Shown here in pieces: positions 1 to 6,517 of a stretch of 11,969 nucleotides of DNA. The DNA is from Acidobacteriota bacterium (lineage in GTDB: Bacteria > Acidobacteriota > UBA4820 > DSQY01): assembly GCA_021814355.1 (NCBI GenBank), contig JAKAIJ010000067.1, forward strand, positions 1 through 11,969, in the 5' to 3' direction. Within the stretch, counting starts at the first letter, position 1; each line of letters opens with the position of its first letter. Below the pieces are notes generated by a model. It saw nothing but the letters and a program-made list of their open reading frames with translations. It searched no databases and was not told where the DNA came from. The position numbers and the translations under genes are program-made.

Positions 1-152
1 GGGGGCGCAGGGGAGACGGGCCGCGGCCGCCGGAGGTGCTGCACGACGAGGGCGAGCCCCGCCACCAGCAGAACCAGACCGGCGACGGCGAGGAAGGGAA
101 ACCCGCCGGCGGAGGGCCGCTTCCGGCTACCCGCGCGGCGTCGGGCGGGCAT
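1..152 (-). CDS. N-terminus of membrane-anchored protein, possibly divergent polysaccharide deacetylase (YibQ-like); cut by window edge
   Basis: An open frame starts at an ATG (152-150) and runs without a stop off the left edge, giving 50 codons. The visible protein has a very basic N-terminus (MPARRRAGSRKRP), a hydrophobic segment at about residues 18-37 (FPFLAVAGLVLLVAGLALVV) and then an Arg/Pro-rich stretch. This is an N-in signal anchor or uncleaved signal typical of a periplasmic protein. The start overlaps the end of the upstream S41 gene by 26 bases, which implies translational coupling; no good Shine-Dalgarno is visible. No catalytic domain lies inside the window. The identity is inferred only from position: in proteobacteria the gene after envC and ctpA is often a divergent polysaccharide deacetylase (DUF610/YibQ), and these have such a membrane anchor. 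Existence of the gene is fairly safe; the function is a guess. Confidence 0.5.
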   Translation of the reverse strand, partial: MPARRRAGSRKRPSAGGFPFLAVAGLVLLVAGLALVVQHLRRPRPVSPAP

Positions 153-1281
153 GCTTCGGATCGGGGACCGGCGCCGCGGGGGACGCCGGCGCGGCAGCCC
201 TCAGCGCCCGGGCGCGGAAGGCCGCGGGCGCCTCCGTCTCCCCGGCCTCGAGGGCGATGACGGGCTGGAGCGGCCGCTGCTGGATGGGCGCCCCGCCCGC
301 GTCCGCGTAGAAGCCGGTGAGGAGTCTCAGGAGCCCGCCGTTGTTCAACGGGAGGTCTTCGAAGCGGGGAGCCCACCCGAAGGTGGGGCCACCCACCAGG
401 GTGGCGCCCGACTTGGCGAGCCCCGCCGCCAGGATCTCCCCCGCGCGCGCGGTGGTCCCGTCCACCAGGACCCGGATGGTCCGTCCCCTCAGCAAACCCG
501 CGCCCCGGACGGGGTGGGGGCGCTTGGGCCCCTGCCCCTGGTCGAAAAGCCCTTCCCCGTCGCCGGTCAAGAGGCCCAGCCAGCTTAGGGCCGCCTCATC
601 GTCTTCCGAGGCGCAGCCGCGCAGGTCCACGAGGACGGCTCCCCTCACGGCCGCGAGGCGCGGCGCCAGGTCGCCGGGGACCGCCGCCTCCAGCGCCGGG
701 ATGAGAAGCGCCGCGGCCCCGCCCGGCAGGGGGGAGACCGAGGCGGCCGGCGGGAGCTGGCGCTGGAGCGTCACGGCGTGGGTCTGCCAGGTCTCGGCCT
801 TGAGGAAGCTGCAGCGGACCGGCTCCCCCTCGGCGCCGCGCAGCGCCTCCAGCACCTGCGGGTAGGTCAGGTCGTAGGTGCTCCTGCCGTCCACGAACCG
901 TAGCGCGTCGCCCACGCGGACCGCGGGGTCCGTGCCCGGGAAGACCGCGAGGACCCTGGCGAAGTCCTGTCCCTTGGTGACGTAGAGCGGGAGCGCCGGG
1001 CCCGCCGCGCGCAGCGCGCGGTAGGCCGCCACCTGGTCGGGGGGCACGTAGGCGCACTCGGGGCCCGCGGACTCGACCAGCCCCGCCACGGCGCCCTTCA
1101 CTACGTCGGCGGGACTCTTCGGGTCCACGTACTCCTTGAGGACCATCCCGAAGACCTCCCGGAAGAGGGAGGCGTTCTCGGGCGAGAGCCCGGGCGGCGC
1201 GGGGGCCTGAGCGCGGATCGCGAGGGGCGTCAGGATTACGGCCAGCAGCGCGGCCGCCAGGAGGGTGCGGACCCGTCTCAT
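127..1281 (-). CDS. S41 (CtpA-like) PDZ protein with degenerate catalytic site, secreted
   Basis: 384 aa. A signal peptide covers about residues 1-26 (basic MRRVR, hydrophobic core, AQA). Residues 38-90 match the helical S41 N-terminal region (KEYVDP, ECAYVPPDQ in place of the usual LDPxSxYL). A PDZ domain lies at about 97-174 (VGDALRFVDGRSTYDLT), and the S41 core at about 190-345 (VLVDLRG, then TTARAGEI at 276-283 and GPTFGW at 298-303). In active CtpA/Prc enzymes these read SASASEI and TFGK: the catalytic Ser position is Arg279 and the catalytic Lys position is Trp303, with one residue missing between them. The NPGG usually following DLR is also absent. I infer no peptidase activity; a binding or regulatory periplasmic role is more likely. 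The start has GGAGGA nine bases upstream. The C-terminal tail (about 361-384) is Ala/Pro-rich. It lies 82 bases after envC and overlaps the next gene by 26 bases. Confidence 0.85.
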   Translation of the reverse strand: MRRVRTLLAAALLAVILTPLAIRAQAPAPPGLSPENASLFREVFGMVLKEYVDPKSPADVVKGAVAGLVESAGPECAYVPPDQVAAYRALRAAGPALPLYVTKGQDFARVLAVFPGTDPAVRVGDALRFVDGRSTYDLTYPQVLEALRGAEGEPVRCSFLKAETWQTHAVTLQRQLPPAASVSPLPGGAAALLIPALEAAVPGDLAPRLAAVRGAVLVDLRGCASEDDEAALSWLGLLTGDGEGLFDQGQGPKRPHPVRGAGLLRGRTIRVLVDGTTARAGEILAAGLAKSGATLVGGPTFGWAPRFEDLPLNNGGLLRLLTGFYADAGGAPIQQRPLQPVIALEAGETEAPAAFRARALRAAAPASPAAPVPDPKHARPTPRG

Positions 1282-1311
1282 CGGTCTTTGTCCTCCGCCG
1301 CCGGGCGGCCG

Positions 1312-1368
1312 CCTAGCCGGCTGCTGAAAAACTCCCGTAGGCCGCGAGTTTCTCAGCCGCCTGCTAGG
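1312..1368. repeat. Imperfect palindrome (23-bp arms) between envC and the S41 gene
   Basis: Left arm 1312-1334 and right arm 1346-1368 are inverted copies that agree at 20 of 23 positions, around an 11-base loop (1335-1345). Both arms begin or end with CCTAG. The arms contain CTGAAAAACTC and GAGTTTCTCAG. The right arm includes the envC stop codon (1364-1366), so the structure sits exactly at the end of envC and 30 bases before the S41 start. No T-run follows the stem on the minus strand, so it does not look like a simple intrinsic terminator. An RNA-stabilising or attenuating hairpin inside the operon, or a REP-like dispersed palindrome, are the likely readings. The pairing is seen directly; the role is inferred. 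Confidence 0.6.
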
Positions 1369-2536
1369 GAGCGAGCCACGGGGCCGGGTCCACCGCCCGG
1401 TCGCCCGCCCGGAGCTCGAAGTATATCCCCGACGCCCCGCGGTTCACATCCCCGCCCGCGGTGCCCACCAGCCCGCCCTGCGGCACCACGTCGCCCGCCG
1501 CGGCGCGCACCTCGTCCAACCTTCCGTAGACGGTGAAGAACCCGCCCGGGTGGCTCAGGATGACGGTGTACCCGTAGCCGCTCAGCCAGCCGGCGTAGGC
1601 CACGGTGCCGTCGAAGACCGCCCGCACGGGGCTCCCCAGGGGCGCGTCCACGTCGAGGCCCGGGTGGGGCACCTTCGTGCGGAAGCGGGGGTGGACGTAG
1701 TCTCCGAAACCCGCGGCCACGCGGCCCGCCACGGGAAGGGGAAGACGGCCGCGAGCCTGGGCCATGTCCTTGCTGTACATGTCCACGCGGGTCTTGAACG
1801 CGAGGTCCGCAAGGTAGCGGTCCATGGCGCGGGCGGCACCGAGCGTCTCCTCCAGGGCCTTGCGGGAGCTTTCCTTTTCCTTGGAGACCCGCTCCAACGC
1901 CGCGGCGAGCTGGTCCTGCTGGGAGAGCAGCGCGGCGCGCTCGGCGGTCACCTGCTCCTGCGCCCGATCGAGCGCCGCGAGCCCGCGGGTCAGGGAGACC
2001 CGGGCCGCCTCCTGGGCCCGGATCGAGTCGGCGTAGCGCACCAGGGCCGCCCGGTCGCGCCCCGCGAGCGCCGAAAGGTAGAGCGCCACCTCCCGGACGT
2101 CCTGGGTGCTCCCCGCCGCGAAGAAGACCCGGTACTCCTGGAGAAGGCCCAGGGCGTAGCGCTGGCGCATGCGGTTGCGCAGGTAGCGCCGGGTGGCGGC
2201 GTCCTCGGCGCGCAGCGCCTCCAGCCTTTCGCGGGCGGCGGCGACGGCCGCCGCGGCCGCCTCCCGGTCCTGGCGCACCCTTGCCAGGGTGGAGGCGCTC
2301 AGCCGAACGCGCCGCCTCAGGAGCTCGATGCGGTCCAGGAGTCCCTGCTGCTTCCCCGCGATCTCCTCCACCTGGGCGCCGAGGCGCCGGATCTCGGCGT
2401 CGAGGTCCCTCTGCGGCGCAGCGGCCTCAAAGCCGAGGGCGAAAGATTGAACCGCCAAAACGCTAAGAACACCAAGGGCCCTTCCCCCGAAAGAAGGCTT
2501 CTCTTCGCGTCCTCCGCGCCTCCGCGGGAAAGTCAT
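1364..2536 (-). CDS. envC: EnvC-like periplasmic coiled-coil protein with degenerate LytM (M23) domain
   Basis: 390 aa. The start chosen is the ATG at 2536-2534, which overlaps the stop of the upstream gene as ATGA. It gives a signal peptide with a basic/charged n-region (PRRRGGREEK) and a hydrophobic core at about 20-37. Residues about 44-250 are a long Ala/Glu/Arg/Leu-rich coiled coil. The LytM domain spans about 265-390 (LPLPVAGRVAAGFGDY ... GSPVRAVFDGTVAYAGWLSG ... FELRAGDRAVDPAPWL). The first zinc motif HxxxD is kept (His291, Asp295), but the usual YAHL is YGRL (Arg339) and HLHFE is GIYFE (Gly370, Tyr372). Escherichia coli EnvC similarly reads LYFE and is a non-catalytic activator of the amidases AmiA and AmiB at the septum; a comparable role is inferred here. 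The length is close to E. coli EnvC. A repeat element encodes residues about 3-30. No amidase gene is in the window. Confidence 0.85.
   Translation of the reverse strand: MTFPRRRGGREEKPSFGGRALGVLSVLAVQSFALGFEAAAPQRDLDAEIRRLGAQVEEIAGKQQGLLDRIELLRRRVRLSASTLARVRQDREAAAAAVAAARERLEALRAEDAATRRYLRNRMRQRYALGLLQEYRVFFAAGSTQDVREVALYLSALAGRDRAALVRYADSIRAQEAARVSLTRGLAALDRAQEQVTAERAALLSQQDQLAAALERVSKEKESSRKALEETLGAARAMDRYLADLAFKTRVDMYSKDMAQARGRLPLPVAGRVAAGFGDYVHPRFRTKVPHPGLDVDAPLGSPVRAVFDGTVAYAGWLSGYGYTVILSHPGGFFTVYGRLDEVRAAAGDVVPQGGLVGTAGGDVNRGASGIYFELRAGDRAVDPAPWLAP
2448..2530. repeat. Dispersed-repeat-like element with 9-base periodicity, inside the 5' end of envC
   Basis: On the plus strand the left half (about 2451-2477) is built of 9-base units of the type CGCNAAGNA (CGCCAAAA, CGCTAAGAA, CACCAAGG). 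The right half (about 2504-2528) is built of complementary-style units (TTCGCGTCC, TCCGCGCC, TCCGCGG). The halves are separated by about 25 bases containing an AGAAG/CTTCT inverted pair. This layout matches a class of dispersed element I recognise from many bacterial genomes (CCGCCAAGACGCCAAG-like left part and a TTCGCGTCC-like right part). The element starts just after the stop of the alkaline-phosphatase-family gene and reads in frame through the first ~30 codons of envC. The periodicity is seen in the sequence; membership of the dispersed family is from memory and not checked. Confidence 0.55.
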
Positions 2537-4770
2537 CTTGCCACCAGGCTCCGGCCCTCCATCTCTTTGGGGACCGGCACCGCGAGCAGGTCCAGGACCG
2601 TGGGCGCCACGTCCAGCATGTCGGGGTCGCGACCCACGGGACGGCTCAGAAAGAAGGCGCCGGGGACGAAGGAGGGGTCCAGGGAGCAGTGGTCGCCGCT
2701 CCAGGGCTTGTTGTTGGGGGTCACCAGGGCGTCGGGGACGCCGCCGAGCGAGGTCTGCCAGGAGACCCGGTAGCCGGGGGCGTTGGTGACCCGTAGGTCG
2801 GGGATCACGCCGGGGTCGTAGCCCCGGTAGATTTCGTCCCTTTGGTAGACCTTGAAGACCGGGAGCTCGCCCGTCTCGGGGTCCACGATCTTGGGCATCT
2901 CCCGCTGGAGATCCGCGCAGAGCGCCGCGTAGTCGCGGCCCGGCTCCACGATGCCGTGGGCCTCGCGCCCCTTCAGGTTGACGTAGACGTTGCCCAGCCC
3001 CAGCGCGTAAGCGCGGGTCCTCGACCAGTCCACGTTCTTGAAGAGGAGGCGGTTGTCGTCGAAGAGGTCCTGGAGGGTCAGGACCCCCGTGTCGGCGCTG
3101 AGGGTCATGTAGCCCCTGTCCACCAGCCAGCGGTTGTAGTTGACCTCCTTGCGGAAGGAGGCGAAGCCGTGGTCCGAGAGCACCAGCAGGTCGGTGTCGG
3201 GCGGGAGCGCCGCCGCCGCCTCGCCCACGATCTTGTCCATGTAGACGTAGGTCTGCCGCAGCGCCTCGCGGTAGATGGGGGCCTTTGCGCCGTCGTAGAG
3301 AGGGTGGCGCTCGTCGAGGTAGCGCCAGAGCACGTGGGCCGCTCGGTCGGTGAACTCGTAGACCTGGACGTAGAGGTCCCAGTCCCCGTCCTTCAGGAGG
3401 TCCCGCATCATCCGCTCGTAGGCGCCCTCGGTCTGGTACATGTCCCCGAGGAACTGTTCCTCGTCGGCGAGGCCGGAGGAGATGGTCCAGGTGTCCACCG
3501 CCCATCCCATGGTCTTGTAGCAGCCGAAGCGCCGCAGGAGCTTCTCGGCGTAGTCCCGCGGGTAGGAGAGGGGGATGCCGTGGTCGGCGGGGTGGAACTG
3601 GATGGGGCACATGTAGAGCCTCAGGTCGGGCGGCCCCTGCATGAGGTAGAACCGGACGAGCCCCTTGAGCCTCAGCACTCGGTTGAAGGCGAACTCCACC
3701 TCCATCCAGTCGCTCCACTGGCCCTTCTTGAGGGTGGCCTTCTGGCCCTGGAGCTCGAGGGAGACTGTCCCGGCGACCGCGTCCTGCGCGAGGGTGAGGG
3801 GCACGTCCACGGTGGGCTTCACGCCCGCCTTCTGGAGGCGCTCTTCCGCCTGGGTGCGGAGCTTCTCCTTGAGGGCGGGGTCGGTGCACCCCTGCTGCGC
3901 ATCGGCCAGGGCGTACTCGTAGAAGGGCTTGTTGAAGGGACCCTGCACGGAGACGGTTACGAGGCCCGTCTCGATGTCGTAGGGAACCGGGACGATCTCC
4001 ACCGAGAACTCGTTGTCCCCCGCCGTGAGCGAAGGGTCGGTGGTGAAGACGTAGGGGGTTCCCACGCGCCCCCGCATGTCGGGAACGCCGAGGCCGGCGA
4101 GCAGCCGCCCATCGGCGAAGGGCTCCGCCGGAAAGGTGTCGGGAACCCGGAAGACGAGGCAGCGGAGCCCCGCGTCCGCGGCATACTCCCAGAAGGGCTT
4201 GCCCTGTCGGTGGTTCAGCGGCCAGGGGACGCGGTCGGGGACCAGGTGGCCCACCGCCGCGAAGGCGGCCGCGGCGGCGGCGAGCCCCACCGCGCCGGAG
4301 CTCGCGAGCCACGCCGTCCGGCTTCCGCGTCGCACGAGGCCCCGCAGCGCGGTTCCCAGCAGCAGAACGAGCAGAAGCGATCCGACCCCGGCGGCCCAGC
4401 GATTCCAACCCCCGAAGAGCACCCTTCTGCTGGACTCCTCGTTCAACGCGAAGGAGGGCTTGTACGTCTTCACGTCTCGGCGCAGAAAGTCGAAGATCTG
4501 CGTCCGCCCGGGGTTCCACCCCGACATGAAGGAGGCCCACGAGACGGGGGTCTGCGGGGGATTGGTGATCTTCAGGTCCCGAAACGCCCCCCGCCGGGTC
4601 AGCGCCTTCAGGTTGGGCAGGTCTCCCTGGGCCATGTACTGGCGGATGAGCTTGGGGTCGGCGCCGTCGAAGCCGAGGACAACCACGCGCCGCCGCGCCG
4701 CCCCGCCGCCGGCGGAGAGCGCCAGAGTCAGGGCCAGGAGGCCCACGGCGGCGACCCTGCGGCCGGTCAT
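2533..4770 (-). CDS. Alkaline-phosphatase-superfamily phosphohydrolase/phosphodiesterase (COG3379/PF01663-like), exported, with internal membrane hairpin
   Basis: 745 aa. The ATG at 4770-4768 overlaps the purA stop as ATGA and begins a good signal peptide (about 1-24). AP-superfamily metal and nucleophile motifs appear in order: Asp35 in LGFDGAD; Thr74 in TPVSWASFMSG at the nucleophile position; Asp475 and His479 in FTDRAAH; Asp533-His534 in LSDHG; His694 in SGDH. The family-type segments FPAEP (213-217) and GLGVPD (226-231) are present, so an intact active site is likely. Substrate is unknown; phosphodiester, phosphate-ester or lipid headgroup hydrolysis are all possible. Two hydrophobic segments (about 127-146 and 157-177) with an Arg-rich link (RGLVRRGSR) are inserted between the nucleophile and the rest of the domain, which would anchor a periplasmic enzyme to the inner membrane. 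Phosphoglycerate mutase GpmI, also of this superfamily, often precedes envC in other bacteria, but this is not GpmI. Confidence 0.85.
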   Translation of the reverse strand: MTGRRVAAVGLLALTLALSAGGGAARRRVVVLGFDGADPKLIRQYMAQGDLPNLKALTRRGAFRDLKITNPPQTPVSWASFMSGWNPGRTQIFDFLRRDVKTYKPSFALNEESSRRVLFGGWNRWAAGVGSLLLVLLLGTALRGLVRRGSRTAWLASSGAVGLAAAAAAFAAVGHLVPDRVPWPLNHRQGKPFWEYAADAGLRCLVFRVPDTFPAEPFADGRLLAGLGVPDMRGRVGTPYVFTTDPSLTAGDNEFSVEIVPVPYDIETGLVTVSVQGPFNKPFYEYALADAQQGCTDPALKEKLRTQAEERLQKAGVKPTVDVPLTLAQDAVAGTVSLELQGQKATLKKGQWSDWMEVEFAFNRVLRLKGLVRFYLMQGPPDLRLYMCPIQFHPADHGIPLSYPRDYAEKLLRRFGCYKTMGWAVDTWTISSGLADEEQFLGDMYQTEGAYERMMRDLLKDGDWDLYVQVYEFTDRAAHVLWRYLDERHPLYDGAKAPIYREALRQTYVYMDKIVGEAAAALPPDTDLLVLSDHGFASFRKEVNYNRWLVDRGYMTLSADTGVLTLQDLFDDNRLLFKNVDWSRTRAYALGLGNVYVNLKGREAHGIVEPGRDYAALCADLQREMPKIVDPETGELPVFKVYQRDEIYRGYDPGVIPDLRVTNAPGYRVSWQTSLGGVPDALVTPNNKPWSGDHCSLDPSFVPGAFFLSRPVGRDPDMLDVAPTVLDLLAVPVPKEMEGRSLVAR

Positions 4771-6071
4771 CGCGCCAGGATCTCCCTCAGCGAGACGTCC
4801 CGGACGATGGTGTGCGCCCGGTCGGGCCCCGTGGAGAGGAGGACCACCGGGACCCCGAGCCTCTTCTCCAGGTGGCTCACGTAGGCGCGGGCGCGCTCGG
4901 GAAGGGAGTCCCAGTCGGTGGAGCCGTAGATCTCGGCCCTCCAGCCGGGCAGCGTCTCGTAGGCCGGCTCGGCGCCCTCGAGCACCCAAGGGGCGGCGGG
5001 GAACTCGTCGTAGGTGCGCCCGCCGCACCGGTAGGCCGTGCAGACCTTCACCTCGTCGAAGGCGTCCAGCACGTCCAGGAGGGTGAGGGCCACGCCGTCG
5101 AGGGCGTTCACGCGCACCGAGTGACGCGCGGCCACGGCGTCGAACCAGCCGCAGCGCCGCGGGCGCCCCGTGGTGGTTCCGTACTCGCGGCCGCGCTCCC
5201 GGATGGCGTCCCCCGTGGCGTCCTTGAGCTCCGTCACGAAAGGGCCGCCGCCCACGCGGGTGCAGTACGCCTTGAAGACCCCCACCACGCTGGCGATGCG
5301 GGTGGGGGCGATGCCGAGGCCGGTGCAGGCCCCGCCCGCCGTGGAGCTGCTGGAGGTGACGAAGGGATAGGTCCCGTGGTCCACGTCCAGCAGCGTGCCC
5401 TGGGCCCCCTCCAGCAGGACCCGGCGGCCCTCGTCAATGGCGCGGTTCAAGAGGATCGCGGTGTCCGTGACCAGTGGGGCGAGGATCTCCGCCAGCTCCA
5501 GGAACCGGGCCACCACGCCGTCCGCCGGGATCCCCGCGTGCCCGAAGACCGCCGCGGCGTAGCGGTTCTTCGCCTCCGCGAGCCGGCGGACCTCCGCGGC
5601 GAGACGGTCCCGGTCCGTGAGAAAGACCGCCCGGATCCCCTCTCTCGTGTACTTGCTCTCGTAGCAGGGACCGATGCCCCGGCCGGTGGTACCGATCCTC
5701 CCCGCCCCCTGGCGCTCCTCGCGGAGCTGGTCAATGAGGGCGTGGTGGGGCAGCAGGAGGTGGGCCCGGTCCGAGACGCGCAACGCCGACGCGTCCACCC
5801 CCGATTCCCGCAGGGAGCCGATCTCCTTCACCAGGGCCTCGGGGTCCACCACGATGCCGTTGCCGATGACGCAGAGCTTGCCCGCGGCGAGGATGCCCGA
5901 GGGGACGAGGTGGAGGGCGTACTTCCGGGGCCCCAGGGTGACCGTGTGGCCCGCGTTGTGGCCGCCCTGGTAGCGCGCCACCAGGTCCGAGGCGTCGGAG
6001 AGGAGGTTCACCATCTTCCCCTTCCCCTCATCGCCCCACTGGCCGCCCACGATGACCATGGGAAACCGCAT
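4767..6071 (-). CDS. purA: Adenylosuccinate synthetase
   Basis: 434 aa, the normal family length. PurA joins IMP and aspartate using GTP to give adenylosuccinate, the first committed step from IMP to AMP, in the cytoplasm. All hallmark motifs are present: GGQWGDEGKGK at 9-19 (catalytic Asp14), GGHNAGHT at 36-43 (catalytic His42), the IMP-binding GTTGRGIGP, LLEGAQGTLLDVDHGTYPFV, EYGTTTGRPRRCGWFD, and the C-terminal guanine-binding STGPDR. The start at 6071 has GGAGGA seven bases upstream (GGAGGAGCGTTGC-ATG); Met5 is a possible alternative but lacks this spacing. The gene is 71 bases after the DUF2892 gene and overlaps the AP-family gene by four bases, so it is probably the head or second gene of the envelope operon. 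Nothing suggests truncation or transfer. Confidence 0.97.
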   Translation of the reverse strand: MRFPMVIVGGQWGDEGKGKMVNLLSDASDLVARYQGGHNAGHTVTLGPRKYALHLVPSGILAAGKLCVIGNGIVVDPEALVKEIGSLRESGVDASALRVSDRAHLLLPHHALIDQLREERQGAGRIGTTGRGIGPCYESKYTREGIRAVFLTDRDRLAAEVRRLAEAKNRYAAAVFGHAGIPADGVVARFLELAEILAPLVTDTAILLNRAIDEGRRVLLEGAQGTLLDVDHGTYPFVTSSSSTAGGACTGLGIAPTRIASVVGVFKAYCTRVGGGPFVTELKDATGDAIRERGREYGTTTGRPRRCGWFDAVAARHSVRVNALDGVALTLLDVLDAFDEVKVCTAYRCGGRTYDEFPAAPWVLEGAEPAYETLPGWRAEIYGSTDWDSLPERARAYVSHLEKRLGVPVVLLSTGPDRAHTIVRDVSLREILAR

Positions 6072-6095
6072 GCAACGCTCCTCCGGGCGGTCGGA

Positions 6096-6104
6096 ATGGT
6101 ATCA
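6096..6104 (-). promoter_or_regulatory. Possible extended -10 promoter for purA
   Basis: On the minus strand TGATACCAT forms an extended -10 (TGnTAnnnT) in an otherwise very GC-rich spacer. Transcription would start near 6089, leaving a short leader that still contains the GGAGGA ribosome site. No convincing -35 is found 16-18 bases upstream. If real, purA can be expressed separately from the DUF2892 gene. Confidence 0.3.
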
Positions 6105-6142
6105 CTTCGGGGGCCCGCGGGCCACCGCGCGGCGCCGGCCGA

Positions 6143-6340
6143 CTATTTTTTCGCCGCGGTGCTCCAGCCGAGCGGGATGTAGGCGGGGCAGCAGCGGAAG
6201 AGACCCGTCAACAGGGGAGCAAGCCCCACCAGCCCCCACCAGCTCCTGAAATAGGCGCCCACCGCCAGGATCGCCAGTCCGACGGCGATCCGGAGCACCC
6301 GGTCCGCACCGCCCACGTTACAGGCCGCGTTCTCGGTCAT
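6143..6340 (-). CDS. DUF2892 (YgaP-like transmembrane) small inner-membrane protein
   Basis: 65 aa. The sequence starts MTENAACNVGGADRVLRIAVG and has two hydrophobic segments (about 15-30 and 34-48). Conserved DUF2892/PF11127 features are visible: NVGxxDRxLRIxxG, SWWGLVGLAPLLTGLFRCCPAYIPLG. This family makes small two-helix membrane proteins, sometimes fused to rhodanese domains as in E. coli YgaP; the biochemical role of the stand-alone form is not settled. The paired Cys residues in FRCCPAY lie at the usual C-P position of the family. The ATG has a strong ribosome site, GGGAGGT, about five bases upstream. It lies 71 bases before purA on the same strand and is divergent from the SDR gene. 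It may share transcription with purA, but a separate purA promoter is possible. Confidence 0.85.
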   Translation of the reverse strand: MTENAACNVGGADRVLRIAVGLAILAVGAYFRSWWGLVGLAPLLTGLFRCCPAYIPLGWSTAAKK

Positions 6341-6507
6341 GATCCACCTCCCTGAGGCGCAACCTCCATTGAAGCGTAGTGTACGCCATTCTCACCGGAG
6401 ATTCCCGGTTTTCCTTCTGCCGCGGCCGAGGACGCCACGGCTCCCTCCCGCCTCCGCATGCCGCGCTTCCCTCCCTCCCGGCCGCGGCGGGACGTTACAA
6501 TGGCCGC

Positions 6508-6513
6508 GGAGGT
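6508..6513 (+). promoter_or_regulatory. Shine-Dalgarno site deciding the SDR start
   Basis: GGAGGT lies four bases before the ATG at 6518. It favours that start over two upstream in-frame ATGs (6458 and 6500), whose extra residues (RFPPSRPRRDV) do not resemble an SDR N-terminus. Confidence 0.65.
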
Positions 6514-6517
6514 GGCC

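Noticed and set aside
1550..2773. 407-residue open frame on the plus strand, opposite envC
   Set aside because: No ribosome site or recognisable domain; it mirrors the coiled-coil coding sequence of envC.
2842..4884. 680-residue open frame on the plus strand, opposite the AP-family gene
   Set aside because: Same composition artefact; the minus strand carries ordered AP-superfamily motifs.
2533..5028. Longer 831-residue version of the AP-family protein starting inside purA
   Set aside because: It would overlap purA by about 260 bases and has an Arg-rich nonsense N-terminus. The ATG at 4770 begins a signal peptide and overlaps the purA stop in the typical ATGA way.
6112..6123. Perfect 12-base palindrome GGCCCGCGGGCC upstream of purA
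   Set aside because: All-GC palindromes arise easily in DNA of this composition, and no second copy or operator-like spacing was seen.
4812..6182. 456-residue open frame on the plus strand, opposite purA
   Set aside because: purA on the minus strand is unmistakable, and this frame has no domain-like sequence.
6394..6412. Small hairpin ACCGG/CCGGT followed by TTT in the divergent intergenic region
   Set aside because: Only a five-base stem, and on the plus strand no gene ends upstream of it, so a terminator role makes no sense.
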